DNA from: G965218495 sp965218495
Lineage (GTDB): Bacteria > Bacteroidota > Rhodothermia > Rhodothermales > Bin80
Reading direction: 5' to 3'
DNA: 64,000 bases
Assembly: GCA_965218495.1 (NCBI GenBank)
Contig: OZ244626.1
Span: 1,178,001-1,242,000, forward strand
Under the pieces are notes generated by a model. It saw only the letters and a program-made list of their open reading frames with translations. It was not told where the DNA came from and searched no databases. Shown here piece after piece: positions 25,419 to 34,981 of the stretch (the stretch's first letter is position 1; every line of letters starts with the position of its first letter). A program made the translations under genes and the position numbers.

Positions 25419-26123
25419 TCAGTTGCAGGGGCGCGAGACCACCCTGCCTTCGGCGGTCCAGGTCTCCACCTCTACGCACCCCTCGAAGTCCAGATGCGTA
25501 CGGATCGTCGGCTCTGCATAGAGCTCCACCATCAGGGGCTCCGACGGCGGCGGCACACATTGCGTCGCCTGCGGCACGAACTGGAACAGATCCTGTTCGT
25601 ATCCCCAGAGCGTAATGTTCACGTCTTCGCCGCGCTGGCGCAGATGCATCTCCAGCGAACCGGCCGGATAGTAGGGCAACACCGAGCGCAGCAGCGCGGC
25701 CGCCAGGGCCTTCCGCGGGTTTTCCTCCACCTCCGCCTCCTCCGTGATGGCTGCGGTTTGGGCCCGCACCGTGTTGAGCCGGTAATCCTGCGCCAGATTC
25801 AGCGCCGTGAGTGCGCGCAGCATCGCCTCCGGCAAATACTCGCTCAAGAGAAACTGCTCCCGACTCGGCTGCAAGACCAGCAGGTCGTTGGTGCCGAACC
25901 CATCCTGCGTCACATCCAAAAAGACGGCCGACGTGTAGGTGCCCTGCTCGGGGTTGATGATCTGATCCTCCAGAAACTGGCGAATGAACGCCTGATCGTG
26001 GACCTCGGCGACTGGCAGCACCCACTGGCTCACATCCGCGTCCTGCGGCTGTGCGCGGGCCATGGCGGCGGCCATCAGGCCCATCGAAAACATCAGGAGG
26101 CAGCGTGTCGTTTTCATCTTCAT
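25419..26123 (-). CDS. Small secreted protein of unknown function
   Basis: 234 residues with a clear signal peptide (TTRCLLMFSMGLMAAAMARA, cut near residue 25). The mature part is about 210 residues with two C-terminal cysteines (QCVPPPSE, EGCVEVE) and PC at the very end. I do not recognise a family. It is 28 bases downstream of the giant adhesin gene and 9 bases upstream of ExbD-like protein 2, in the same direction. By position it is a periplasmic or outer-membrane component of the energised system, or a partner of the adhesin. Confidence 0.7.
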   Translation of the reverse strand: MKMKTTRCLLMFSMGLMAAAMARAQPQDADVSQWVLPVAEVHDQAFIRQFLEDQIINPEQGTYTSAVFLDVTQDGFGTNDLLVLQPSREQFLLSEYLPEAMLRALTALNLAQDYRLNTVRAQTAAITEEAEVEENPRKALAAALLRSVLPYYPAGSLEMHLRQRGEDVNITLWGYEQDLFQFVPQATQCVPPPSEPLMVELYAEPTIRTHLDFEGCVEVETWTAEGRVVSRPCN

Positions 26124-26151
26124 CGTGATTCGTCAGGTCTGATGATCAAGG

Positions 26152-29100
26152 TCAGCGCACGATCGCCATGCGCCCGGTGCGTACAAGCGTTTGCCTCTCC
26201 ATCACGGCAATCACCCGGTACAGATAGACGCCCGACACCATATCCGGCGCATCGATCGCCAGACGCCGGCGCACGCCAGCCTTCACGCGCTGTGCCGCCT
26301 GCTGCAGCACGCGCCGTCCCAACAGGTCAAACACCTCCACGCTGATGCGGGCATCAAGGGCCAGGCTCATCTCCAGCTGGGTGGCCCCACGAAACGGGTT
26401 GGGATAGTTGCCATGAAGCAAGAGCAGGTCCGCCATATCCGGTGCCACCGTGATGGCAAAGACCAACTGGCCCATTCTCCCCGTCCCGTCCACTACCGTA
26501 TACGTATAGGGCGTGTGCGGGACCGACTCCGTAGGCGTGCCCCGAATCGCCCGCGCGGCTGCATCGAAATCCAGCCCCGCCGGCAAGGCGGCCGGTGACA
26601 AAGTGTAGCTGAACGGCGCCTTGCCACCCTCTGGCGGCGGCAAAGCCAGGTTTACGGTGCCTTCGCCCACCGTGTAGTGCTGATCCAGCACCGGAGCAGC
26701 AAACGGTAGCCCGAAATCCCCGCAATCCGGCCCTCTGACCGCTTCCAGCGACGCCAGCCACGCCTGGTAGGCCGCATCCACCGGGGCGCAGACCTTTTGG
26801 TCGGGACCGCCAAAAAACAACTCCTTCAAAGCGGTCAGACGCACCAGCGTAGCCGGCAATTCCCCCGTGAGCGCATTGTCGTGCACGTACAAGTGCCCCA
26901 GCGTAGCCAGCTGCCCCAGAGAGTCGGGCAGCGGCCCCGTAAGCCGGTTGCCCTCAAGCTGCAACCGCTCCAGCTGCGCCAGCCGACCCAACGCAGAGGG
27001 AATCTCGCCCTCCAGCGCGTTCTCCTGCAGCTGCAACCACTTAAGACGCCCGAGATCGCCCAGCTCGGATGGAATCGCGCCGGTGAGCCGGTTCTCGTGC
27101 AACAGCAGCCCACGCAAGCTGTCCAGCCGGCCCAGCGTGGGCGGAATCGTGCCCTCCAGGCTGTTGCCCTGCAACCACAGGTCCTGCAAGTGCCCAAGAG
27201 CGCCTAACTCGGGCGGAATCGTTCCAGTCAACTGGTTGTCGTGCAGCAAAAGCCCACGCAAGCTGTCCAGCCGGCTCAGCTCGGGCGGAATCGTGCCCTC
27301 CAGGGCATTGCCCTGCAACCACAAGTCCTCCAGCAGTGCCAGGTCGCCCAGCTCGGGCGGAATCGGCCCCGCCAGAGCATTGTCGTGCAAGAGCAGTCCG
27401 CGCAAGCTGTCGAGCCGGCCCAGGGACGACGGAATCGTGCCTTCCAAGCTGTTCCCGTACAGCCATAGCTGCCTGAGGCTGGAGAGATTGCCCAGCCCAA
27501 GCGGTATATGCTCCGTCAATCCGTTGTTGTGCAGGTGCAGTTGCTTTAACGCAGCCAGATTGCCCAAGGAGGGCGGGATCGCTCCGACCAGCGCATTGTC
27601 GTGCAGCATCAGTGCGCGCAAACTGTCGAGCTGGCCCAGCGTGGACGGAATCGTGCCCTCCAGGCTGTTGCCGTACAGCCGCAGCTCCTTAAGCTCGGAC
27701 AGATCCCCCAACGCCGCCGGCAGCGCACCGCGCAGATTGTTGCTTGGCAGCGCCAGCCCCATCACGCGGCCTGCCGACACCGTGACCCCTTGCCACGCAT
27801 CCAACGCCTCCTCCGTGAAGGCGACTACATCTCCAGGCGGATCCAGCCAGTTCGTATGGTCCGTCCAGTGGGCGCCGCCGGTGGCCTCATACAAGGCAAT
27901 CAGCGCGGCCCGGTCACGAATCAGCGCTTCGGATGCCCCCACGGTGATCTCGAACGTCCGCGCGGTCGTCACACCCCCGGCATCCGTCGCCGCGTACGTG
28001 AACGTCAACGGCAGCATGACCGCCGTCGGGGTGCCACTGAGCGTGCGCGTCTCTTCGTCATACAGCAGTCCCACGGGCGGGTCCGGGCTGAGCGCATACA
28101 CGTATGGACTCCGACCGCCCATGGCCGCAGGCAACGCCAACGGCGCAATCTCCTCATCGATCGTAAAGACCTGATCCGCCACCGGCGGCAACATGAACAC
28201 CGCCAACACCGCGATGCTGAAGTCCTGCGACGCTCTGAATCCGGCCGCATCTTCCACCGCATACGTGTAGTCCGCCGCCGCCACCGCCGTCGTAGGCACC
28301 CCGCTCAGCGTGCGCGCCAGCGAGTCGTACGCCAACCCCGGCGGCGGATCCGGATGCAGCGTGTACCGGTGCGGACTCCGGCCTCCCACGGCCGCAGGCA
28401 GCTCCAGCGGCACTATCCCCCCACCGACCACATAGACCTGATCCGCCACCGGCGGCAGCATCAACGTCGGCAACACCTCCATGCTGAACGACCGCGACGC
28501 CATCAGCCCGGCCGCATCCTCCACTGCAAACGTGTAGTCCGCCGGCGCTACAACTGCCGTCGGCGTGCCGCTGAGCACGCGCGTCTGCGCATCAAATGCC
28601 AACCCCGGCGGTGGGGACGGACTCAGCGTATACGTGTACGGATCCGTGCCCCCCAGGGCTGCCGGTAGCGCCAAGGGCGCAATCTCTTCCCCCACCTCAT
28701 ACGCCTGATCCGCTATGGACGCCAAGCCGAGCTGCACCTCAATAAGGAACGTGTCCGATGCCGCCAGCCCGGCCGCATCCGTCGCCGCGTATGTGAACGC
28801 CACAGGGACGGTGGCCGCCGTCGGCGTGCCGCTCAGGACGCGCGTCTGCGCGTCAAAAGCCAACCCCGGCGGGGGATCCGGCATAAGACTGTACGTGTAC
28901 GGGTCCGTGCCCCCCAGGGCCGCCGGCAGCGCCAAGGGCGCAATCTCTTCCCCCACCTCATACGCCTGATCCGCTATCGGAACTAACGCCAGGTGCACCT
29001 CGATATGAAACGTGTCCTTCGCCGCCAAACCGGCCGCATCCGTCGCCGCATATGTGTACGCCACCGGGGCGGTGGCCTCCACCGGCGTGCCGCTCAGCAC

Positions 29101-32100
29101 GCGCGTCTGCGCGTCAAACGCCAACCCCGGCGGCGGGGACGGACTCAGCGTATACGTGTACGGATCCGTACCCCCCAAAGCCGGCGGCAGCGCCAAGGGC
29201 GCAATCTCTTCCCCCACCGCATACGCTTGATCCGCTATTTGCGCCAACGCGAGCGTTACCTCAATGCGAAAATGCTGCGACACCGACGCCCCCAAGGTGT
29301 CCGTCACCGTATACGTGTACGCCGCCGGAGCGGTGGCCGCCGTCGGCGTGCCGCTGAGCGTGCGCGACAACGGGTCCGGATCAAACGTCAACCCTGCCGG
29401 CAGCGCCGGGTCCAACGTGTACCTGTGCGGCGGAATGCCCCCCACCGCCACCGGCAACGCCAACGCCTGGATCGGCTGCCCATACACATACGCCTGATCC
29501 GCTACAGACTCCAGCATCAACGCCACCGGGGCCTGTACCGCAACGCTGAACAACTGCGACCCCCTGGCCCCCGTCGCGTCCGTGGCCAAAAACGTGTATT
29601 CCGTGGGCGGCAGCGTGTCTGTCGGCGTGCCGCTGAGCACGCGCGCCTGGGCATCAAACACCAGCCCCGGCGGCAGCGCCGGACTCAGCTCGTACACGTA
29701 CGGATCTGTGCCCCCCGCCGCTGCAGGCAACACCAAGCTTGGAATCGCCAGCCCAACTAAGTATTCCTGATTCGCTATGGGCGCCAACGCCAGCGCCACC
29801 TCCATGACAAACGTGTTCGAGGCCAACGCCCCGAGCGCATCCTCCACCTGGTACGTGTACGTCATCGGCACCGTCGCCTGCCCCGGCGTGCCGCTGAGCA
29901 CGCGCGCCTGGGCGTCAAACACCAGCCCCGGCGGCAGCGCCGGCGCCAACGCATACGTAAAGGGACCAAATCCTCCCAGCACGTCCGGCAGGACCCAGGG
30001 CGTAATCTCCACCCCATACACATACCGCTGATTCGGCAACAACCCCGCCAACGCCATGGGTAACACCTCCATGCGGAACGTCTGCTCCCCCGACGCCCCT
30101 ACCGCGTCCGTCGCCGTGTACGTGTAATACGTCGGCACCGTCACCTCCTCCGGCGTGCCGCTGAGCACGCGTGACTCCGCGTTAAACACCAGCCCCGCCG
30201 GCAATGCCGGGCTAAGCGTGTACGTGTGCGGATCCGTGCCGCCTACAGCCTCCGGAAACACCGCATCCGCTATCTCCACCCCATACCTCAACTCCTGGTC
30301 TTCTATACCGGTCGTCCACGCCAGCCGTACCTCCATGCGGAACGTCTGCTCCCCCGACGCCCCTACCGCGTCCGTCGCCGTGTACGTGTAATACGTCGGC
30401 ACCGTCGCCTCCGCCGGCGTGCCGCTGAGCACGCGTGACTCCGCGTCAAACACCAGCCCCGCCGGCAATGCCGGGCTAAGCGTGTACCTGTGCGGATCCG
30501 CGCCGCCCACCAGCTCAGGCAACTCCAGCGGCTCAATCGCCACCTCGAACACGTACACCTGATCCGGGATGGCCGCCAAAGCCAGCCTTACTTCGATGGA
30601 AAACGTTTGTGACGCCTCCGTGGCCTCCTCGTCCCTCACCGTGTATGTGTACAACCTCGGCGGCGCAGGCTCCGCAGGCGTACCGCTGAGCGTGCGCGTC
30701 GACGCGTCATATTTCAACCCAGCAGGCAGAACATCCGGCGCGAGCGTGTATTCGTAGGGAGACAACCCGCCACTCGCTTCGGGAAGAAGAAAACCGGAAA
30801 TGGTCATGCCTACCGTGTATACCTGATCAGCAACAATCTCGGTAAAACCGAGCGCGGCACAATCGGGACCAACAGCTTCGCCACCGTTGCGGATGTCAGC
30901 AAGCCATGCCTGAAAAGTTCCGTCCGATGGTGCACAAAGACCATCGTTGTCTTCCCACAGGAAAGCGCGCAGAAGTCTTAGATGCGTCAAGTCCGACGGC
31001 AATTTCCCCGTAAGCTTATTTCCGTTCAGATAGAGTCCGTTCAGACGCGAGGCGTTGCCCAGCTCGCCCGGAACCGACCCGGTAAGCTGGTTGTTAGAGA
31101 GATCGAGCGTGTCCAGACTCGAGAGGTCGCCCAACTCACTCGGAATCGACCCGGAAAGCTGATTGCTGGAGAGATCGAGCCTGTCGAGACTCACGGCGTT
31201 GCCCAACGCACTCGGAATCGACCCGGTAAGCTGGTTGTCAGAGAGATCGATATCGTCGTGTGAATCGTCGTCCCACTCTATAACCGATCCGGTAAGCTGG
31301 TTGTTAGAGAGATCGATATCGTTCAGACTTGGGATGTCAGCCAACTCACTCGGAATCGACCCGGAAAGCTGATTGCTGGCGAGATCGAGCCTGTCCAGAT
31401 CCGAGAGTTTGCCCAACGCACTCGGAATCGACCCGGAAAGCTGATTGTTAGAGAGATCGAGTCTGTCCAGGCTCGAGAGGTCGCCCAACTCACTCGGAAT
31501 CGACCCGGAAAGCTGGTTGTTGAAGAGATCGAGTCTGTCCAGACTCGAGAGGTCGCCCAACTCACTCGGAATCGACCCGGAAAGCTGATTGTCAGAGAGT
31601 TCGAGTGTGTCCAGACTCGAGAGGTCGCCCAACGAAGCCGGAATCGACCCGGAAAGCTGGTTGTTGTTGAGATAGAGCCTGTCCAGTCTCGAGAGGTCGC
31701 CCAACTCACTCGGAATCGACCCGGTAAGCTGGTTGTTGAAGAGATAGAACCAGCTCAGTCTCGAGAGGTCGCCCAACTCACTCGGAATCGACCCGGTAAG
31801 CTGGTTTCTGTGGAGAAAGAGGTTCTCCAGACTCTCGGCGTTGCCCAACTCACTCGGAATCGACCCGGTAAGCTGGTTGTCAGAGAGAAGGAGCGAGTAC
31901 AGATTTGAGAGGTCGCCCAACGAAGCCGGAATCGACCCGGAAAGCTGGTTGTTTTTGAGATCGAGTCTGTCCAGTGAATCGTCTGTGAACGCCGGAATCG
32001 ACCCGGAAAGCTGATTGTCAGAGAGATCGATCTCGTTCAGACTCGAGGGAACGGTCAACTCACTCGGAATCGACCCGGTAAGCTGATTGTTAGAGAGATC

Positions 32101-32826
32101 GAGGTAGTCCAGACTCTCGGCGTTGCCCAACTCACTCGGAATCGACCCGGAAAGCTGATTGTTAGAGAGATCGAGGTCGTCCAGTGAATCGTCTGTGAAC
32201 GCCGGAATCGACCCGGTAAGCTGATTGTTAGAGAGATTGATCTCGTTCAGACTCGAGGGAACGGTCAACGCACTCGGAATCGACCCGGTAAGCTGATTAT
32301 GCTCGAGATAGAGGTAGTCCAGACTCTCGAGGTCGCCCAACGCACTCGGAATCGACCCGGAAAGCTGATTGTTAGAGAGATCGAGGTAGTCCAGACTCTC
32401 GGCGTTGCCCAACTCACTCGGAATCGACCCGGTAAGCGCATTGCCAGAGAGATCGAGCAAGTCCAGTTCCGTGAGAACGCCCAACTCTGGCGGAATCGAC
32501 CCACTGAGCCCGTTTCCAGGTAGCTCCAGTTCCTCCAGGTCACCGTCGTCGTAGATTACTCCGTACCACGAATCCAACTGTGTTGCAGTTGGTACGCTGG
32601 TCGTATCCCAGTTGGTGTTGTTATCCCAGTTGTCGCCATCAGTTGCGTCGTAGAAGGCTTTCAGGGCATTGAACACGGAAGTGATGCTCTGCGCTGTGGC
32701 AACCTGCACGGGTAGCAGGCAAGCCAAGGCTGCTAGGCCCAGGCGACAGCCAGCCCAACTAAACCAAGAGTCTACACCGTAGGCACGAGTTTTTTTGAAG
32801 TCTGGTATAGCTGGTATATGGTACAT
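26152..32826 (-). CDS. Giant secreted adhesin: two LRR arrays, 12 Ig-like repeats, T9SS sorting domain
   Basis: 2224 residues from the ATG at 32826, chosen because two paralogous N-termini (40012, 54824) start there. Signal peptide (~30-46, ending VATAQS). LRR array 1 (~85-620) has about 22 plant-type repeats (xNQLTGSIPSELG) and a Cys-bearing cap. About 11 He_PIG-like Ig repeats follow (~665-1620; IADQAYEVGEEIAPL .. LSGTPT). LRR array 2 (~1680-2000) has about 13 repeats (GNSLEGTIP), then one more Ig-like repeat and a C-terminal T9SS domain (~2130-2224, HGNYPNPFRG..GVYLYRV). It is probably a cell-surface adhesin or binding protein. It is co-directional with and 28 bases from the energised usher-like genes, so possibly their cargo, although its tail says T9SS. 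Confidence 0.88.
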   Translation of the reverse strand: MYHIPAIPDFKKTRAYGVDSWFSWAGCRLGLAALACLLPVQVATAQSITSVFNALKAFYDATDGDNWDNNTNWDTTSVPTATQLDSWYGVIYDDGDLEELELPGNGLSGSIPPELGVLTELDLLDLSGNALTGSIPSELGNAESLDYLDLSNNQLSGSIPSALGDLESLDYLYLEHNQLTGSIPSALTVPSSLNEINLSNNQLTGSIPAFTDDSLDDLDLSNNQLSGSIPSELGNAESLDYLDLSNNQLTGSIPSELTVPSSLNEIDLSDNQLSGSIPAFTDDSLDRLDLKNNQLSGSIPASLGDLSNLYSLLLSDNQLTGSIPSELGNAESLENLFLHRNQLTGSIPSELGDLSRLSWFYLFNNQLTGSIPSELGDLSRLDRLYLNNNQLSGSIPASLGDLSSLDTLELSDNQLSGSIPSELGDLSSLDRLDLFNNQLSGSIPSELGDLSSLDRLDLSNNQLSGSIPSALGKLSDLDRLDLASNQLSGSIPSELADIPSLNDIDLSNNQLTGSVIEWDDDSHDDIDLSDNQLTGSIPSALGNAVSLDRLDLSSNQLSGSIPSELGDLSSLDTLDLSNNQLTGSVPGELGNASRLNGLYLNGNKLTGKLPSDLTHLRLLRAFLWEDNDGLCAPSDGTFQAWLADIRNGGEAVGPDCAALGFTEIVADQVYTVGMTISGFLLPEASGGLSPYEYTLAPDVLPAGLKYDASTRTLSGTPAEPAPPRLYTYTVRDEEATEASQTFSIEVRLALAAIPDQVYVFEVAIEPLELPELVGGADPHRYTLSPALPAGLVFDAESRVLSGTPAEATVPTYYTYTATDAVGASGEQTFRMEVRLAWTTGIEDQELRYGVEIADAVFPEAVGGTDPHTYTLSPALPAGLVFNAESRVLSGTPEEVTVPTYYTYTATDAVGASGEQTFRMEVLPMALAGLLPNQRYVYGVEITPWVLPDVLGGFGPFTYALAPALPPGLVFDAQARVLSGTPGQATVPMTYTYQVEDALGALASNTFVMEVALALAPIANQEYLVGLAIPSLVLPAAAGGTDPYVYELSPALPPGLVFDAQARVLSGTPTDTLPPTEYTFLATDATGARGSQLFSVAVQAPVALMLESVADQAYVYGQPIQALALPVAVGGIPPHRYTLDPALPAGLTFDPDPLSRTLSGTPTAATAPAAYTYTVTDTLGASVSQHFRIEVTLALAQIADQAYAVGEEIAPLALPPALGGTDPYTYTLSPSPPPGLAFDAQTRVLSGTPVEATAPVAYTYAATDAAGLAAKDTFHIEVHLALVPIADQAYEVGEEIAPLALPAALGGTDPYTYSLMPDPPPGLAFDAQTRVLSGTPTAATVPVAFTYAATDAAGLAASDTFLIEVQLGLASIADQAYEVGEEIAPLALPAALGGTDPYTYTLSPSPPPGLAFDAQTRVLSGTPTAVVAPADYTFAVEDAAGLMASRSFSMEVLPTLMLPPVADQVYVVGGGIVPLELPAAVGGRSPHRYTLHPDPPPGLAYDSLARTLSGVPTTAVAAADYTYAVEDAAGFRASQDFSIAVLAVFMLPPVADQVFTIDEEIAPLALPAAMGGRSPYVYALSPDPPVGLLYDEETRTLSGTPTAVMLPLTFTYAATDAGGVTTARTFEITVGASEALIRDRAALIALYEATGGAHWTDHTNWLDPPGDVVAFTEEALDAWQGVTVSAGRVMGLALPSNNLRGALPAALGDLSELKELRLYGNSLEGTIPSTLGQLDSLRALMLHDNALVGAIPPSLGNLAALKQLHLHNNGLTEHIPLGLGNLSSLRQLWLYGNSLEGTIPSSLGRLDSLRGLLLHDNALAGPIPPELGDLALLEDLWLQGNALEGTIPPELSRLDSLRGLLLHDNQLTGTIPPELGALGHLQDLWLQGNSLEGTIPPTLGRLDSLRGLLLHENRLTGAIPSELGDLGRLKWLQLQENALEGEIPSALGRLAQLERLQLEGNRLTGPLPDSLGQLATLGHLYVHDNALTGELPATLVRLTALKELFFGGPDQKVCAPVDAAYQAWLASLEAVRGPDCGDFGLPFAAPVLDQHYTVGEGTVNLALPPPEGGKAPFSYTLSPAALPAGLDFDAAARAIRGTPTESVPHTPYTYTVVDGTGRMGQLVFAITVAPDMADLLLLHGNYPNPFRGATQLEMSLALDARISVEVFDLLGRRVLQQAAQRVKAGVRRRLAIDAPDMVSGVYLYRVIAVMERQTLVRTGRMAIVR
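26835..27790. repeat. Tandem ~72-bp LRR-coding repeats (array 2 of the adhesin)
   Basis: About 13 units of 72 bp, each encoding one 24-residue LRR. Units alternate between two subtypes (GNSLEGTIP.. and DNALxGxIP..), so the underlying period may be 144 bp. Coding periodicity, no spacers. Confidence 0.85.
27960..30830. repeat. Tandem ~250-bp He_PIG-type Ig-coding repeats
   Basis: About 11 degenerate units of roughly 240-260 bp, each coding for an Ig-like module with conserved xADQxYxVGxxI, YTLSPxLPxGL and RVLSGTP blocks. The central units (28540-29260) are the most alike, suggesting recent internal duplication. Confidence 0.85.
30960..32500. repeat. Tandem ~72-bp LRR-coding repeats (array 1 of the adhesin)
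   Basis: About 22 units; the plus strand repeats CACTCGGAATCGACCCGG roughly every 72 bp. Neighbouring units are highly similar, which favours recombination within the array. Confidence 0.88.
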
Positions 32827-33025
32827 AAGGGAGCACGTCATAGGGGGTTGGCCTGGATGTGTTGCCCTTGGAGGCTGTTCAATACCTCAGCCGTGCAGTA
32901 GCGAGAGACTTCACGAAAAGGGATGGTTTGGTTTTGGATAGTGGAGGGAGGCAGAATAATAATCCTCACTGAATTATGACTTGTGACCGTAATCTGCTTT
33001 CTTTAGATATCGTAGTGACTATACT
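32827..33025 (-). promoter_or_regulatory. Conserved leader block, copy 1 (upstream of giant adhesin)
   Basis: The ~200 bases upstream of the adhesin start are nearly identical to those at 40013-40215 and 54825-55027, with a few substitutions and small indels. The block very probably contains the promoter and 5' leader shared by the three surface-protein loci. I see no confident promoter motif inside it. The outer edge abuts the terminal repeat of the neighbouring IS. Confidence 0.6.
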
Positions 33026-34474
33026 GTGCCTTTTGCAAAATTCACTTCAGTCCTTGATTTGGGAGTAGGAGCTTCGTCATGCCAGTGTGATTCTGCACGT
33101 ATCAACTTGTTCGACCTTTGCATTGCGGAAGTCTTGCTCGAATGGGGGTGACGAACTGCGCAGGGAGGCATGACACGGCATAGCTGACCCGGCCCGCGCT
33201 GATGGCGAGACGGGCCCTACGTGAGGGTACGGGTGCGCTTAGAGCACCAGGCGCATCAACTGGTCGACGGTCAGCGCCAGGATGCCGAACATCAGGTGGC
33301 AGTAGACCTTGCTATGCCCGCGTACCCGCACATACCGTCCGCCGAACTCGTCTTTGAGTCGTCCATTGACCCGCTCCACCGTCGAGCGCTCTCTGAAGCG
33401 TCTCCTCTCTGGCGTAACGTGTCCGATGCTGCGTTGCGCCCGCGCCTCGCGCTTCAGCTCCTCATTGCCACGCGGGTTGATATCAATGATCGGCACATGC
33501 CCCAGCGATCTGCTATGCTCTCGGATTTCCTTAGCATCGTACGCACTGTCCATCAAGTCGTACAGACTTTGTACCCGAGCGGCAGTCATCACTGCCAGCG
33601 GGATCGCCACCTGGCTGTCATGGACCGAAGCCGATGTTAGCGCAGCGCTGATCGGAATCCCCCCGTCAATCACATCCAAGTGCAGCTTGAAGCCGACCCA
33701 GCAGTGCCCGTGACCCTTCGAATTGCGTTTTGTCCCGACATTGCAGTCCTTCGGCAGTTCTTCCAGCATATCATCCAGCTCCATGGAGCGTTGACGCTGC
33801 AGGCGGGTAGGGGTTTTCGGTTGGTTGCCGTCGTTGGCCTTGGGCACAGACCGCTTCGGCTTCTCGCGTGCCGGAATCGCGGTCGCGTCCCGCGAAACGT
33901 GCCCGGCCAGATGATCCTCCAGCGCGCACTCCAGCAGCACTGCGTGCAGCCGCCCCGGCAGGTCACTGTTGGCAAATTCCGCGAACGCCCGCGAAAACGA
34001 CGATTCGCTCGGTACCATCTACGACCACTCCCAGCCGCATAGCTGGTGCAGTACCGGATCGCTCTTCAGCCGCTCCACCAACGCCCGCGTGGTCGGGATA
34101 TCGAATACGGACTTAGCCAAAAAAGCCCGCGCCAGCGCAGCCCGGTCCGCCTTCGGACGGCCTGGACCCTTGGACTCGCACCCCGACAACAGCTCCTCCA
34201 CGCGCACTAATTCCACCACAGAAACGAATCGTCTGTGCTGTTCACTGAGCTCGCCAATAGTGAGCTCCAGCAATGGAAACAATCTGAGCTGGAATGTGGA
34301 CCAGTACCTGGACAACTCTGATCGCAATCGCATTTGCACGTCAATTGTATACATTTATGATTCTCACGTGTTCCAATATACGACTCACGACGCACTTAAT
34401 CCGCATTATTCTCACCCACGCCCTAACTTTCTACGCCCGGTTTCGCGCTCTCAGCCTATTCTTGCAAAAGGCTC
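33026..34474. mobile_element. IS4/IS5-superfamily insertion sequence
   Basis: Bounded by imperfect terminal inverted repeats: GTGCCTTTTGCAAAA at 33026 and, on the other strand, GAGCCTTTTGCAAG ending at 34474. It holds one DDE transposase frame with an in-frame stop. No clear target duplication is seen. The right end lies exactly at the start of the IS1634-type fragment, so it may have inserted into that element. Confidence 0.6.
33239..34354 (-). pseudogene. IS4/IS5-superfamily DDE transposase with in-frame TAG
   Basis: Two same-frame segments, 111 codons (34354-34019) and 259 codons (34018-33239), are separated only by a TAG; together they equal one ~371-residue transposase. Family features: N-terminal helical domain with KGPGRPKADRAALARAF, then GWEWS*MVPSESSFSRAFAEFA across the stop, first Asp in SRDATAIPARE, second in LMDSAYDAKEIREH, and Glu in RSTVERVNGRLKDEFGG. 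The catalytic domain is otherwise intact, so the gene is a very recent pseudogene or needs stop-codon readthrough. Confidence 0.75.
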
Positions 34475-34981
34475 TTGCGCAAAAAGGACCGTACGCACGC
34501 GAAGGCGGTCACCTTTACGCACCTGTCTGCGTTTGAGCAGCAGACGCAAGCATCGGGCGGCTTCATCCTGCATACCAGCCACACGGACTGGTCTGCCTCG
34601 CAAATCGCACGCACATACTGGAAGCTTGCAGACATCGAGCGCACGTTTCGTTCGCTGAAGTCCGAGTTGGGCATGCGTCCCCTATACCACAGCAAGGATG
34701 AGCGCATCCGGACACACATCTTCCTCTCGGTACTGGCCTATCAGGCGGTGCAACTCATTCGCACGCAGCTGAAGCAGTATGACCTCCACAGCAGCTGGAC
34801 CACGCTGCAGTTTGAGCTGAACCGGTGGCACCGGATCACGACCGTATTGCCAAAAGACCGGCGCTCCTGCATCCTGTTGAAGAAGGATGCAGACCAAGGT
34901 CCGCTCCAGCGCCAGATCGCCATGATCATGGGCCTCAAGCCCCACCACTACACCTACAAGGCGCACACAAAACGACCCTGA
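34475..34981 (+). pseudogene. IS1634-type transposase, C-terminal fragment
   Basis: About 168 codons with no natural start, matching the last third of the transposase at 59125-60939. Shared blocks: TYWKLADIERTFRSLKSELG, MRPLYHSKD and HIFLSVLAYQAVQLIRTQL. The Glu of the DDE triad (IERTF) is present but the N-terminal two-thirds are missing. The left edge abuts the IS at 33026-34474. Diverged from the complete copy, so an older insertion. Confidence 0.8.

Noticed and set aside
25137..26345. A 402-codon open plus-strand frame
   Set aside because: Antisense across three real minus-strand genes; no recognisable protein features.
30960..32500. Regular ~72-bp repeats resembling a CRISPR array
   Set aside because: The repeats are contiguous coding LRR units in a long open frame with no unrelated spacers and no cas genes nearby.
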